From: Owenia fusiformis | Taxonomy: Eukaryota; Annelida; Polychaeta; Sabellida; Oweniidae | DNA: 64,000 bases | Direction: 5' to 3' | Assembly (NCBI GenBank): GCA_903813345.2 | Contig: CAIIXF020000009.1 | Location: forward strand, 5,140,030-5,204,029 | Notes under the pieces: generated by a model | What the model was told of the DNA's origin: nothing | Database searches by the model: none | Seen by the model: only the letters and a program-made list of their open reading frames with translations | Program-made: the position numbers and the translations under genes | Part shown: piece by piece, positions 1 through 11,347 of the stretch | Layout: each line of letters opens with the position of its first letter | Numbering within the stretch: position 1 is the stretch's first letter

Positions 1-316
1 AAATTGATAAAATGGTATTTGAATCGTGACTATTGTTTTAACATTGAAGTCTATGACAGTCTGGCCTGCCCAAACAAATAAAAACATAGGGCTGACATCT
101 ATTCATTCAGTTTTATTCAGCTACAACTCCCTTATTTATCAATAATTTGAAAATCATGATTCCTAAAGGTCTCCCTTGACAAAGTTTTCTGCTAGAATCC
201 TATCCGAGGCAATACTGCATATTAAATTCCTTACTCTCCAACATGGGGGCTCTAACGCTAATCTGTGAATGGTGCGTAACTATCTTGAATAACTAACACA
301 AAAATATTCTTATTAG
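1..316. other. left edge, no exon recognised
   Basis: AT-rich sequence upstream of the first recognisable peptidase exon. It ends in an acceptor-like tattag at 311-316. I see no open frame of useful length. It is probably intron of the peptidase gene, whose 5' end would then lie outside the window. Confidence 0.4.
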
Positions 317-442
317 GGAAACATCCAGGAGTTCAGAGAAAGAAAGCGAAATCAAAATGTGATGAAAAGTTTATATCTACAAAAGTGGCAAGGAGACCGG
401 AGACGTATAGCTCAGCTTATGATCAACCATGTGACAAAGAAG
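317..442 (+). CDS. peptidase gene, upstream exon
   Basis: Acceptor ttag precedes 317 and donor gtagtg follows 442. The only frame that joins the next exon reads KHPGVQRKK… and ends …DQPCDKE plus one base. It is basic and low in hydrophobics, so probably a linker. The call rests on splice signals and phase, not on homology. Confidence 0.5.
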
Positions 443-3400
443 GTAGTGTATAATATAATATACAGTTAAAATAACAATTGAAAACAAGCATATAAATATT
501 TGAATAATTTAAAACTGGATTAAGAACTCACTTTGAATCATAAGAGACTGACATTGTAGTAAAATAATTGGGAGTTTTATTCTGAACATTCACTTCCACT
601 AACCATATTAACTGCCCAGATAAGAGGAACACATTGAAACATATTAAGTAACACAGATCTGAAAGGAGGGGAGTTGTTTGCATTTCACTTATGTTTTTCA
701 TCCAAAAAACATATAGGATGTGTCCCAGTCTTTTTGCTGACACTCCTACTAGTTATTAACAAAACATTAATTTTCAATACATGAATCTACTTCACCAAAC
801 AACAACGTCTTGTAATCACAGTCTAGCTACAGGTGCTGCCCTCTAGATCAGCGGAAGCACAAATAGTTTGACCCATTTGAAAAGATTCATTGTTGTTTTA
901 AGAGTCAGTCAGTGCATTCTCCAAGTAAATCAGTGCATATGGAGGAACAAATTATTGTCTAAGAATGCACCTTCTTATTCTCCTCTTTGTAGGCTTTATT
1001 TCATAAATACTTATTGAACGTTGTTGATAATCATAGATTTAATAATGATATTTGGCATGAAATCATATTACTATCTAATCCAATTCATCAACAAAGAATT
1101 TTGAGGAGAAGAGGATTTATTCTTTGTGAAAAGAAAATTAGAATTGATTGAGGAATGTATAAGTACACATACATTTCTGAATGCATAAGTACACATTTTT
1201 GCGAAACAAAAAAATTCATACCAATGTGACACTTGTGAGGGAAAATTCTGTCTGGCCGTGGTCCCACTCAAGGTTTTGTCTACTTATATAGTAATGCCAC
1301 TGAACTGTAAGTATTGGCTTTGAGTAGATATGCATCTCTCATGAATAATTAATATCAGTATGAATGGTCTGATTACAAGACCTTGTAGTTTGGGAAGGCA
1401 GGCTTACAAGGGCTTAGAGCTGGGCCAATGATGGCCAAAACAAGAGTGAAGTGGCTTGTGTTGTGCTGATATTTGGCAACTGTACTGGCTAACTTGTTAG
1501 CCTGTAAATAAAAATGTTAACACAAACATCAAACAGGAAACAGTGCATAACTTAATGAATCGCTATTTCAGATGAAACTGAGAAGACAAATCCTCAAGAC
1601 ACTACCACTGAAGTATTTCGTTTTAGCAAAGAAGATAAACAAGAAATACTGGGGTAAACAACAATATTTAAAACTCTAAACACCATTCCTTATACATCTG
1701 TATTGCAAATACTTTCAATGAGTCAGAAAATGGAGAATTTTGGAAGAACTATTAACAAGGAATAAACATGACAAAAAGTCTCCACTGCACCTAGTTGCTA
1801 ACAATATTATTGGTCAAACCTAAAGCCAATTTTGAATTTCTGAGAAGCTGTAGATGATTTTGAATAAATAGTACCGTGGGTACTGGGCTCACATGGGGTT
1901 GCTCAAAAGTTAATAATGGCTAAAATGGCAGAAAAAGCAGATATATTTTTTTGCTGATTTTTTGTAACAAAATTATTTCATACAACTACCCTTTACAGTG
2001 ACATGGCTTTTTAAAATGCAGGACACCTGAAATTATTTGTAAAGCTAGGAAATGGGCCAAAAGAGAATTTCGCGAGACAAAAATGGCGACCATTTTGAAA
2101 ATAGGCGAGCTTTTCATAGGAGTCATAGGGGAGTTTTCTGTATTGATGTTGAACTAAAATAATCCTATCAACAGACGTTTTAAAGTTGTACTAAAACTAA
2201 TTTCAGAATCTCTTATTATCTTGTTTTTAGCACAAATCACATCCCTTTTGTTATTTTGACTACAAAGCTTTTGATATTTCCCCACACAACACGATTTATT
2301 AAGATAAGACTGTCAACCTCTAAAATGTATTTATTTTTGCGCACTTTTTTAGGTCACCTGACCATGACAGTTTTGACGTACCGTGTGCCAAGTTATTCTG
2401 GTGCTAAACCAAAAAGTTGTTGTTGCAAACTACTACGAAGGCTGAACCAAAGTAGAAATATATATTAGTTTCACATTCGCACCCTTTCCAATAGCCATAA
2501 ATATTTCTAATTGATTGAACTCCACAAAAAAAGTACTTGTGGAAAAAGCGCTGCAATATTATTCATTACACATACAAGGAATTGATCGAAATGCATTTGT
2601 TAAACCGTATATCAATAACTGAAAATGTTAACCCAATAATTATATTTAGGCCTTACAGCATTACATGCGGGTTAAAAAGTTTTAATCCCCAAACACGGGC
2701 AATGATTGCTGTTATATAACTTACATGCTTTCAATAGCGTTTCAGCTTGATTGATTCCGCACTCTTTTGCAAGTGATATTATACCCTTCACATAATTGAT
2801 GAAAATAGCCTAAATCATGCAATACTTGGCTCAACATAAGAGCGAATAACTTGCTTTTGGAAGCCAGGGTTTCATTTTAATTTACGAAATCCTATTTCGC
2901 GTGCGGCAAATTGTCTCAACCACACACGTCATGTCATGTGACATAAAATTTCTGCTCTGGAAATGAAATCAGTTTTGCCGCAAAAACAGACACGTGCTGA
3001 CTTTATATCCCCGATATCATGATAAAAAGAACTTTTGGAATTGTTAATGGTTAACCATCGTAAAGTGTGGCCTTCATACAGTAAGATAGAATAAATATAT
3101 CTAAATCAAGTAAAATGGTTTGAGTACAACTTTAAGGCAAATGGTCCAAAGGTGGATTTCCCGAGACAGATGGACAAATCAACTAAAATGGCTAAACATA
3201 AAAAACGGATGTAATTTTTTGCCCAATTTTTGTATCAAAATTATTTCATTCAACTACTCTTTACAGTGACATGGCTTTTTACAATGCAGGACACCTGAAA
3301 TTATTTGTAATGCTAGGAAATGGGCCAAAGGTGAATTTTGCGTGACAAAAATGACTGCCAATATATAATACGCTCACTTGTGAATATATTATATACTCAC

Positions 3401-4845
3401 TCGAGTATAAACACGATATACAGAATGAACCATTATATAACCTTATATTATCTTGGGAATACTATAGCCAAAAATGAAAATTATCGGTTGACTATTTTTA
3501 AAGATAGTTCTCTAGGAGTAGCTTTCCTTGTCTTCATTTGTTACGCATAACGCCTTAATTATGAGGTCTTACCCAGACTTCAACATGGCAAATACTCTTT
3601 GATATTTTAAGAAACAAAAAAATAATTAGCTTCTAAAAGACAATTCAAAGACAAATTTATAAGTCATATACATTTAGAATATACAGTACAAGGGAATTTC
3701 ATAGGATGAAATAAGCGGAAATCATGTAATTATCACATCAAACTAAATATGGTTCAGTAATTGAATATTTAAGAGGCAAAAATGTCCAAATGCATGTATT
3801 CACATGAATTATTTTCTTTTTTAGGATGAAAGATCATGTGCAGTCTATTGCATGGAGTTTGAAACACCAAAAACCCATAATCACACTCTATGAAAAAGAT
3901 TACAAAGAAACCAAACGAAAAATTATTGACAAATATGCAAATAAACTTGGTGGAAACCATAAATTTGTTTTTGAAAGAGTTCATCAAAATCCAAGAATGA
4001 TTTCCACCTATCACGATGCCATGTTACGATGGGCTGTTTTCTCTGATGTATCTTCCTCTGGAACAGTGGGAGGGTATGTGTCAAAAGGTGAAAATGTTTG
4101 GTATGCTGCAACATGTAGGCATATTTTTGCCCCTCATAAAAGGGGTGATAGAGCATGTCAATTTTTAGATGAGAACAAGGTTGAGCACATAGGTACAATA
4201 GATTACCATATTGATATGACTGATGAGGTGTGCACTGGGAATGATAATATTCCATTCACTTTCGATATTGCCCTGGTAAAATTGAGTTCAAATCTAAATT
4301 CTATGAATAACAGAAGCATTTGCAATTGTAAACTGTTTGAATTTGAAAGCTTGGAAGATCTTGAGAGAAATCTTGGTGGCAAAGTGGTGCAAAAAATCGG
4401 TAATGCAAGTAAGTTGACCAAGGGGTTAGTAGACAAGGTATATTGGGGAGCCTTAAATGTAGATGGTAAAGATACCAAAGTGAATAATTCTCTGTTCATT
4501 GAAAATGAAGAGAAAGGTGCACCCTTCTCCATACCAGGTGACAGTGGTGCATTTCTCTATATGAAAGAAAAAAATGTCAATTGGATAATAGGTATGTGCT
4601 ACTTGGTTGGAAAATCACCAGATAGTAAGAAAACTAGTGTAGTTTTTCCTCTGGCCAATGCTCTGAATGAGGCAATTCTTAAAAAATATCCCAATGACTT
4701 CAGACCTGGCCAGAAGTTCAATGTAAATTGTGGGGGGCAGATTTGTGATACAGAAAAAAACCTTTTATCTGTACCAAAGAAAAAAAGAAATAGAATCCAT
4801 AGAATGAAACCCTACCCTACACCTAGAAAGAGGAATTATAAATAA
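317..4845 (+). CDS. chymotrypsin-fold serine peptidase, 3'-terminal three exons
   Basis: Exons 317-442, 1572-1653 and 3825-4845 join with consistent phase (…GAA G|AT GAA… and …CTG GG|G ATG…), each bounded by AG and GT. The first two exons encode a hydrophilic Lys-rich stretch. The last encodes a trypsin-like domain. Numbering from the ATG at 3826, a putative catalytic His is at residue 99 (TCRHIF), Asp at 147 (TFDIALVKL) and Ser at 240 (PGDSGAF), with a KLTKGLV loop between Asp and Ser. The C-terminus is a basic Lys/Arg-rich tail. There is no signal peptide in the part seen, so an intracellular peptidase is more likely than a secreted trypsin. The upstream part of the protein is missing. The family is not certain: FAM111-like peptidases and invertebrate orphan families with this fold are candidates. 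The stop TAA at 4843-4845 overlaps an AATAAA at 4841-4846. Confidence 0.72.
1572..1653 (+). CDS. peptidase gene, middle exon
   Basis: Acceptor tttcag precedes 1572 and donor gtaaac follows 1653. The 82 nt read DETEKTNPQDTTTEVFRFSK… in the frame demanded by both neighbours. It is acidic and Thr-rich. Confidence 0.6.
1915..2110 (+). repeat. direct repeat copy 1 in peptidase intron
   Basis: About 190 bp match 3180-3355 with scattered differences. Both copies share the core TTTACAGTGACATGGCTTTT and, further on, ATGCAGGACACCTGAAATTA. Both end at the 'gggccaaa…gacaaaaatg' segment. This is a dispersed repeat of unknown class or a local duplication. Confidence 0.75.
3180..3355 (+). repeat. direct repeat copy 2 in peptidase intron
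   Basis: Second copy of the repeat at 1915-2110, in the same orientation and the same intron. No terminal inverted repeat or target duplication is visible. Confidence 0.75.
3825..4845 (+). CDS. peptidase gene, last exon (catalytic domain)
   Basis: Acceptor tttttttag ends at 3824. The single G at 3825 completes a GGG codon from the previous exon, and the frame is then open to TAA at 4843-4845. This exon carries the whole His/Asp/Ser set. An ATG at 3826 could also serve as a start if the upstream exons are skipped. Confidence 0.8.
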
Positions 4846-5010
4846 AAGGTGCATTAATACCTACTAATATATGCCCAAGGGACAATGCTTCAATCAGTAA
4901 TAACACTTACTGTATATGCATTTAACCACACAATAGAATGAACTGTATTTCACATGTAATAATGATCAGGAGGTGATAAATCTAGATATACCTTGATCTA
5001 AATTGTAATT

Positions 5011-5021
5011 ATTTCATAGTT
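5011..5021 (+). repeat. 11-bp target duplication, left, of Penelope pair
   Basis: ATTTCATAGTT here recurs at 12804-12814, just outside the other end of the inverted Penelope-like pair. On this side 27-29 bp of extra sequence lie between the duplication and the start of the inverted arm at about 5049-5051. Confidence 0.55.
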
Positions 5022-5301
5022 CTATGTAAGTTCATCTCTCTGGTTAATATATCAGAAACAAGTCAAATTCTTTACTTCAGAGAATATTTTTAATTTATTG
5101 AGACTTTCGACTAATATCCCTTAGTCTTTTTCAAAATATAACAGCATGTATACATTTATGTGACATCATAAACAGACAATGGAAAATTTAATTATGTAAC
5201 AAATGACCTAGTAACCTAAAAAATAACAACAACAAAAAACATAGATACGAAAAAACGAATGACCTAATAATAACCTTAAGATAAATATATCATCGTTATG
5301 G

Positions 5302-5308
5302 TTACAAT
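5302..5308 (+). repeat. 7-bp target duplication, left, of CR1
   Basis: TTACAAT here matches 11341-11347. Removing 5309-11340 plus one duplicate restores a continuous Penelope-like 3' region equivalent to the plus-strand copy. Confidence 0.65.
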
Positions 5309-5334
5309 TAAAGTTTATAAGTTTATAAGTTAAG
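5309..5334 (-). repeat. octamer 3' tail of CR1
   Basis: On the minus strand this reads as two AACTTATA units followed by a decayed third (AACTTTAA). Short 3' octamer repeats mark the 3' ends of CR1-clade LINEs. Confidence 0.75.
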
Positions 5335-5398
5335 TACGGTAAGTAGGCATAAATTGCCTGTTTAACCGATCAATACTTTTGAATTTGTTCATATTTAG

Positions 5399-8276
5399 TT
5401 AGTAACGGTGTATAAAGTGGTAGTCCACTGTATGGTCATACTTCATTGGGTGATTGTACCAGTGAGAGTCTAATCTGTTTTTGAACTGATTCACACTTGG
5501 TGCATTTACTTCCCATTCTGGTATACAGTTCCACTGTTTTATAACTCTCTGACTAAATGTTTGCTGTCTTAGGGTTGTACTGCAATGTGACTTTCGAAGA
5601 TATTGTGTATTGCACCTTCTTGTATGGTGTTTGTCCTGTGGTTGTAAGCCAGGGAAAAGTGAATTGGAGTCTACATCATAAAGGTTGTTTATGTATTTGT
5701 AAGTCTCTATCATGTCACCTCTGAGTCTTCTGAAGGCCAGTGTTGTCATGTCTAGGACTTTGAGACGGTCGGAGTAAGAGAGTTCTCTGAGTGATGGGAG
5801 TATTCTCGTTGCTCTTCTTTGAACATTTTCAATTAATTCAATATCTTTCTTTAGATATGGGTTCCATACTGCATTTGAGTACTCCAATTTTGGTCTAACC
5901 AGTCCATTAAATAATAGTTTAAAGGTATCAAAGTCCCAATATTTGAAAGATATTTTGATCATCCCGAGCGTCTGGTTTGCTTTGTTTGTCACTATTTTAA
6001 TGTGTTCACTAAATTTTAGATTTTGGTCCATATGAATTCCCAGATCTCTTTCACATTTTGACTTATTGACTGATATTTTGTCATTTGTACTTCTGCTCTT
6101 CATGGTATAATCACATTCTGTGTTTTTCCTTCCTAAATGCAACACTGAACATTTATTGGTGTTAAATTTTAACTGCCATTTATCAGTCCAGGTTTGAATG
6201 GCATCAAGGTCATTCTGGAGAAGTTGACTATCTATTGGGTTTGTCACATTTCTGTATAGTTTTGTGTCGTCTGCAAAAAGACTGATTTTACTGTGTTTTA
6301 CCACATCGGGCATGTCGTTGATGTATATTAGGAACAAAATCGGCCCGAGCACGCTTCCTTGAGCTATACCGGACGTTACAGGCATCCATTCGGCTGATGT
6401 TCCATTCACCACAACTCTCTGTTGTCTTTGAGTTACAAAATGTGCAATCCATCTGTGTGCAATGCCCCGAACTCCCATGTGATTCAGTTTTAGAAGCAGT
6501 CTTTGATGGGGTACGGAATCAAACGCTTTCGCCCAATCTAAATAAATTGTGTCTACAGCGCCCCCTGCATCTATTAGTTTCGTCCATGCTTCAATAATTT
6601 CAAGTAGATTTGTTGTACATGACCTGTTTGGTAAAAATCCATGTTGGACTGTCGATAGTAGTTTGTTCTTCTTTACGTGGTTCAAGAGTTGGTATCTTAT
6701 TGTGTTTTCTAGCAGCTTACATATGATACTAGTCAGGCTCACTGGTCTATAGTTGGAGGGGTTTGACTTGGAACCTTTTTTGAAGATGGGGGTGACATTT
6801 GCTCGCCTCCAATCCTTTGGTAGATATCCATCCTTCAGTGATCTTGTAAAAATGATGTATATTGGGTGGGCAATTATATCTGCCAGTTCTTTTAGAATTT
6901 TTCCTTTCATGTTGTCGGGGCCAGGGGACTTGTTTATTTTTATTGTCTCCAGGGCTATCTTTACCTCTGGTTTAGAAAGTGTCCATTCTTCAATGTATGA
7001 ACCTATATATATATAATCAAGTGTAGGCATGTTAACTATATCTTCTTTTGTGAACACATTAGCAAAAAAGCTGTTCAGTAGATCTGCCTTTTCTTGTTCT
7101 GTTTCTGTCTTTGTGTCCTCATCTTTGTCTAAATCTGGTATTCCTACTCTGGTCTTTGTTTTAGAGCCAGTATATTTCCAAAACATTTTAGGGTTTGACT
7201 TTGCTGATTTGGCTATATTCTTTTCATATCGTCTTATGGCTCTCCTAACCTCAGCCTTTGCTTCTTTGCAAATCCTCTTATAGGCCTTTTCATCCTCGTC
7301 AGTACAAGATTTGGTCTTTCTTCTTTTAGACATCTTGTTGTAGGCTCGTCGTTTTGTCCTTATCTTCTTCATACACTCATTGTCTATCCACGGTTCTTTC
7401 TTTTTTCGAGGTTTTGTGGTTGGGATGTGTTTTTTTGTGGTTTTATCCAGCTTGTCTTTGAAGAAAATCCAGCATTCCTCGGTAGATTTTCCTTGGAATG
7501 CTATTTCCCAGTCGATGTCCAAATCCGCTTTCATGGCTTCAAAATCTCCTCTGTCAATAACTTGTATCTCTTTGGGGGGTGGTTCAAACTTAGTTCCACA
7601 GCTCATTTCCATAGATAACATACAATGGTCACTTTTTCCAAGTGGCGAGATAGTTTTATTGTTTGTGATTGTATCTGGTTCATTTGTGATAATTAGATCT
7701 AGTATATTGGGTTGCTGGTCAGGTCTAATACGAGTTGGCTCTTCTTGGTGCTGTGTCATAAAATTATCATCAATTATCTCTAAAAGTTTTTCAGCTATTT
7801 CTCTATTCTGTCCCCCCTTTACTGTTTTCAGGTTCCAGTTCACAGATTGTTTGTATTTGTAACATGAGACTTAGCGAATTAGCTTGGGAGCTGTTAGGAC
7901 TTCTATACAAGCATCCAATTGTGGCTTTATTTACTCCTGTACCTACGTTTAGCCATATTGATTCGTTACTGTCATCAATAAGTTCTATTTGGGAGCATTG
8001 TAGTCCTGATTTTACATATACAGCTAATCCCCTGGTATTTTCTACTTCTACATTATTAAAACATTCATATCTATCTATGTTTAATTCAGTACTCATTATG
8101 GGATCTCTGGTGTTTTTAGGTTTCACTTCTGTTAAAGCTATGACATCTGGGTTTTCTATCTCTATTATTACATTCAGCTCATCTTTTTTATTTATCAACG
8201 AGTCACAATTGGTATAAATCAGTTTAAGAGAGTCGTTATGTACACTATTTACACTATTTACAGCACTAGTAGCTTG
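5399..8276 (-). pseudogene. CR1 ORF2: endonuclease plus reverse transcriptase, broken
   Basis: The frame starts directly after the ORF1 stop TGA (8277-8279), in the same frame, with no ATG before LKLIYTNCDSL, the first endonuclease strand; the metal-binding Glu follows in ALTEVK. At about 7835-7855 the frame breaks. The upstream part ends near LMLQIQTI and the downstream part resumes at NWNLKTVKGG, so about 20-25 codons including the GDFN motif are gone and the frame is shifted. From 7843 to 5399 an 814-codon frame is intact. It holds the rest of the endonuclease (LDLIITN, KSDH), then RT motifs LDWAKAFDSVPH, GIAQGSVLGP, LFADDTKLY and the C-terminal WNCIPEW region. Confidence 0.88.
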
Positions 8277-10052
8277 TCATTTTTTCCTGGAGATTGGAGT
8301 CTTACTTTTGTGTCCCCGGTTTTTCTTTGGTTGGTAAGAACCTGAGGACTGATACATTTTATATTGTTGTTGTTGTTGTTCGTCTGGCGCATGATAGCTA
8401 GAGGCTTCCAGTATCTCAGCTCGTCTCTCTAGAGTTCTGACTTGTGGTCTAGGTAAGGGAGGAGTATCGTTTCTGTAAGATCTCTCCTGATGGTGACTTG
8501 CTGATATTGCCTCTTCCAGTATCTCAGTTCGTCTCTGTGGAGTTCTGACTTGTAATCTAGGTGTGGGAGGAGTATCGTTTTTATAAGATCTCTTCTGGTG
8601 GTAACTTGCTGATAATGCCTCTTCAGCTCGTCTCTGTGGATTGTGGTACTTCTTAGGTGGTTGCCATGGTGAGACTGGAGGGTGATATGTTTGGCTTTCC
8701 ATATCGGATTCTATTGTTTCTATTGTGATATCAGGGATTTCTTCTTCATCTGAACTAGAAATTTGACGCCTATTTCTATTTCTCTGAGGTTGATCATAGT
8801 GTCTACTTGGTCGAGGAGGGTCAATTCTAATCTGACGTTTCCTGACTATTTTCCCATTTCTTATTATAAGGTCAGTTTCACCATTCTCTAGACGTCTGTT
8901 CCTTTCCTGACGTAATTCAAAAGCTAATTTTCTTTCATGAGGGGTCAGGTCTGCTTGAATGTATGTGGTCTTCCATGACATACTTTTTCTGAGTTCTGGG
9001 GCTGCTTTCAATACATTGTCACGATCTTCAGTCTTGTCGAAGATGACCAACAATGGTCTTGTAGAGTCGCCATCAGGGGTCCCCAACCTTGTTGTACGGG
9101 AGACTCTTACACTATCTAGTCTTAGCTGGAATTGAATTAAATCACAGACTACACTAGTGTCTTCCATCTGACGCCGCCTTGCAGTATCTTGCCTACTTTC
9201 CGGTACATTAGAGAAGACCAGGTTATTTTTCCTTTTATCTCTTTCTTCAAGTTCAGATATTATGTCTGGCTTTTGTTGAACTATTTTCTTCATTTCCGAT
9301 ACGTTTGTTTGTATTTCACATATTTGTGTGGTGGTTCCATTGTTTTGTCTATCCTCATTCACGGTCTGGTCAACCTGTTTGATTTCCTTCTCCAAGTTTT
9401 CCAGCTTATCGATAAGGATGTTATTACTTGTCTTAAGTGTCTCTGTCACTATTGCAAAATCGTTGTACATTTTTCGCTCTAATTCCAAGATGTGTTGGGT
9501 TATCTTACTATCAGCTGTTTTTGCAATAATTTCACTCTGCATCTTTAGGAACTTTTGCGATATTGTGTTGGTTAGTCTCTTGTTGGACGCAGAAATGACT
9601 TCATTAATTTTCGTATTTGAGATGGTATTAGATTCCAATAGGTCTTTGACATTGTCTTCACATGATACACATTACCAATGAAGATTTTTATGAGTATCAA
9701 TTGCCTTCAGTGCTGGTTTAGTCAAGTTTTGGCATTTATTACAGGACCACTTCCTACATAGTTCACATTCTACTACACTCACATTTTTCTTACAGCACTC
9801 GCATAAGTGATTAGCTATCTCTTTAGGTTTGGTTGAATCCTGTGATGGTAATTCTGGATCGTTATTTTGCTCTATGAATGTAGTATTCATGTCACTTTCA
9901 TCCGAGTTCTCGGATTGATTTGAACTTGATGGACTTCTGTCTCTTTCCCTATTGATTTGTGACTTCCTAACTTCAATTTTACTTGTATCTTGCATCTTTG
10001 GGTAGCTATTTACAGGGGATATTCTCCTCAAAAATTCCATGTCTTTAGTCAA
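8277..10052 (-). pseudogene. CR1 ORF1 with PHD-like finger and coiled coil, one nonsense codon
   Basis: The frame runs from ATG at 10052 to TGA at 8277-8279 with a single TAA at 9674-9672. The stop falls inside a C4HC3-type finger: CECCKKN, CELC, CNKC, then H and W before the stop and CVSCED after it. So the reading frame was once continuous. The following region is rich in heptads (coiled coil), then an RNA-binding-like segment around RKNNLVFSNVPE, then an Arg/Pro/Gln-rich tail with two related ~30-residue repeats. ORF1 proteins of CR1 LINEs package the RNA. Confidence 0.85.
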
Positions 10053-11340
10053 ACATCATTGTTCAAGTTTAGGTAATGCTTTGGCTCATAGGTAGCTGGT
10101 TAGAAAAAATCAAGTATATATATACCTCAATAGAGGACAGGGTTTTCTTTAATAGTCAATATCAACTTAACATGGTTGTGGAGGGAAGTAATATAGCATG
10201 ATGTTGGTTCGTGCAAAAGAAATTATACAGCAGTAAGACCTTGTTAAAATATGTGCCTGTGCTGTTTCTCCCTCCGCCCCAGGGATATGAATTCACAAGT
10301 CACCTAGGCAGAAAGTTATATATCGAGAAACCCTGAACTATAGATATATCCAACTAACTAACAAGATGTAAGAAGCTGCTACCTGTTCAGGGGTGAATTA
10401 ACAGTTAAAGATGTGATGTTGAAATTGAAAAATTGAAAGGGTGAATATTACTAGGACAGGATGAACCTCTATCAATATTACTTCTAAACTATGTGATAAA
10501 GTGGTACATGTACCACAAAACGAGAGTCGATTAGTTGTATATGGTGGTAGTCTACCATCAGTTTGTTTTTCCCCTTCACTTCAAAGCACTATATTTGTCT
10601 AATAAAAGATGAAACTATCTTGCTAGCTAATATACTATCAATTTAGATATAAAATCTATCTGGACTTTAGTTCCTAAAAGATCTCTATAAATATAAACTA
10701 TTTTTTCAGTTTAGTTGAGGTAGAAATGAACCTCCACCAAGATTACAAACTTCTAATGACAATATAATACAGTAGGCCTAACTAACTAATCACTAATATA
10801 TTGTAGACTATAACATCTATCTAATATAAAACCATCTATTCAGAAGGATCACCTAAATTTATAAACCTAAATCTATCTACATGTAGGCTACATTATCCAT
10901 ATAGGACTATCTAATCTAGTATAATATCTATCTATCCAGTATATCAAAAAATAAATAAAATACCGATCTTATTTGAAAGATCAATCAATTGAAATTTAAA
11001 TTTTGAAACCTATTAGTGAGAATAAACTAGAACATCGAGAAAAAACAATTTTCCAACTATCGTTTCAACTTTTTTCAAAAATAAAATTTTCAAAATTTCA
11101 CCAGAAGTACCGGTATAATCGTATTTGACCTCAATATAGGGCTAGAATGTACTATATTTTCAAATTTGTAGATAAAGTATATACTTATCCACCTCTGTGC
11201 AGTGTTGTTTTGTGATGGTATGGTGACTGGACGGTAATCTTGCGATATATCTTGCTACCGAAAAAAATTCAGATGCGCCATTTTGAAGACCCCTTCACCT
11301 CAAATATTACTATTGCATACTTTGCTATACCATTCTTAAT
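10053..11340 (-). other. CR1 5'UTR
   Basis: About 1.29 kb without a useful reading frame between the ORF1 start and the TTACAAT target duplication. It presumably contains the internal promoter of the element. No specific box is recognisable. Confidence 0.6.
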
Positions 11341-11347
11341 TTACAAT
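11341..11347 (+). repeat. 7-bp target duplication, right, of CR1
   Basis: TTACAAT is identical to 5302-5308. The Penelope-like reading frame on the minus strand is cut here, which replaces its normal C-terminal residues. Confidence 0.65.

Larger units (their letters stand above)
5309..11340 (-). mobile_element. full-length CR1-type LINE, 6032 bp, inactive
   Basis: Order on the minus strand: 5'UTR of about 1.29 kb (11340-10053), ORF1 with a PHD-like zinc finger, ORF2 with APE endonuclease and reverse transcriptase, short 3'UTR, then a tail of 8-bp units (AACTTATA type) at 5334-5309. An octamer tail, a PHD-type ORF1 and FADDT in the RT are CR1-clade traits. The copy is dead: ORF1 has an in-frame TAA and the endonuclease has lost its middle. 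It sits inside a Penelope-like element between TTACAAT duplications. Confidence 0.85.

Noticed and set aside
3769-4532. Minus-strand open frames of 81-110 codons
   Set aside because: Antisense to the peptidase catalytic exon, which has clear motifs on the plus strand.
6397-7862. Plus-strand open frames of 60-160 codons
   Set aside because: They lie opposite the CR1 ORF2 and are shadows of its coding sequence; no domain or codon signal of their own.
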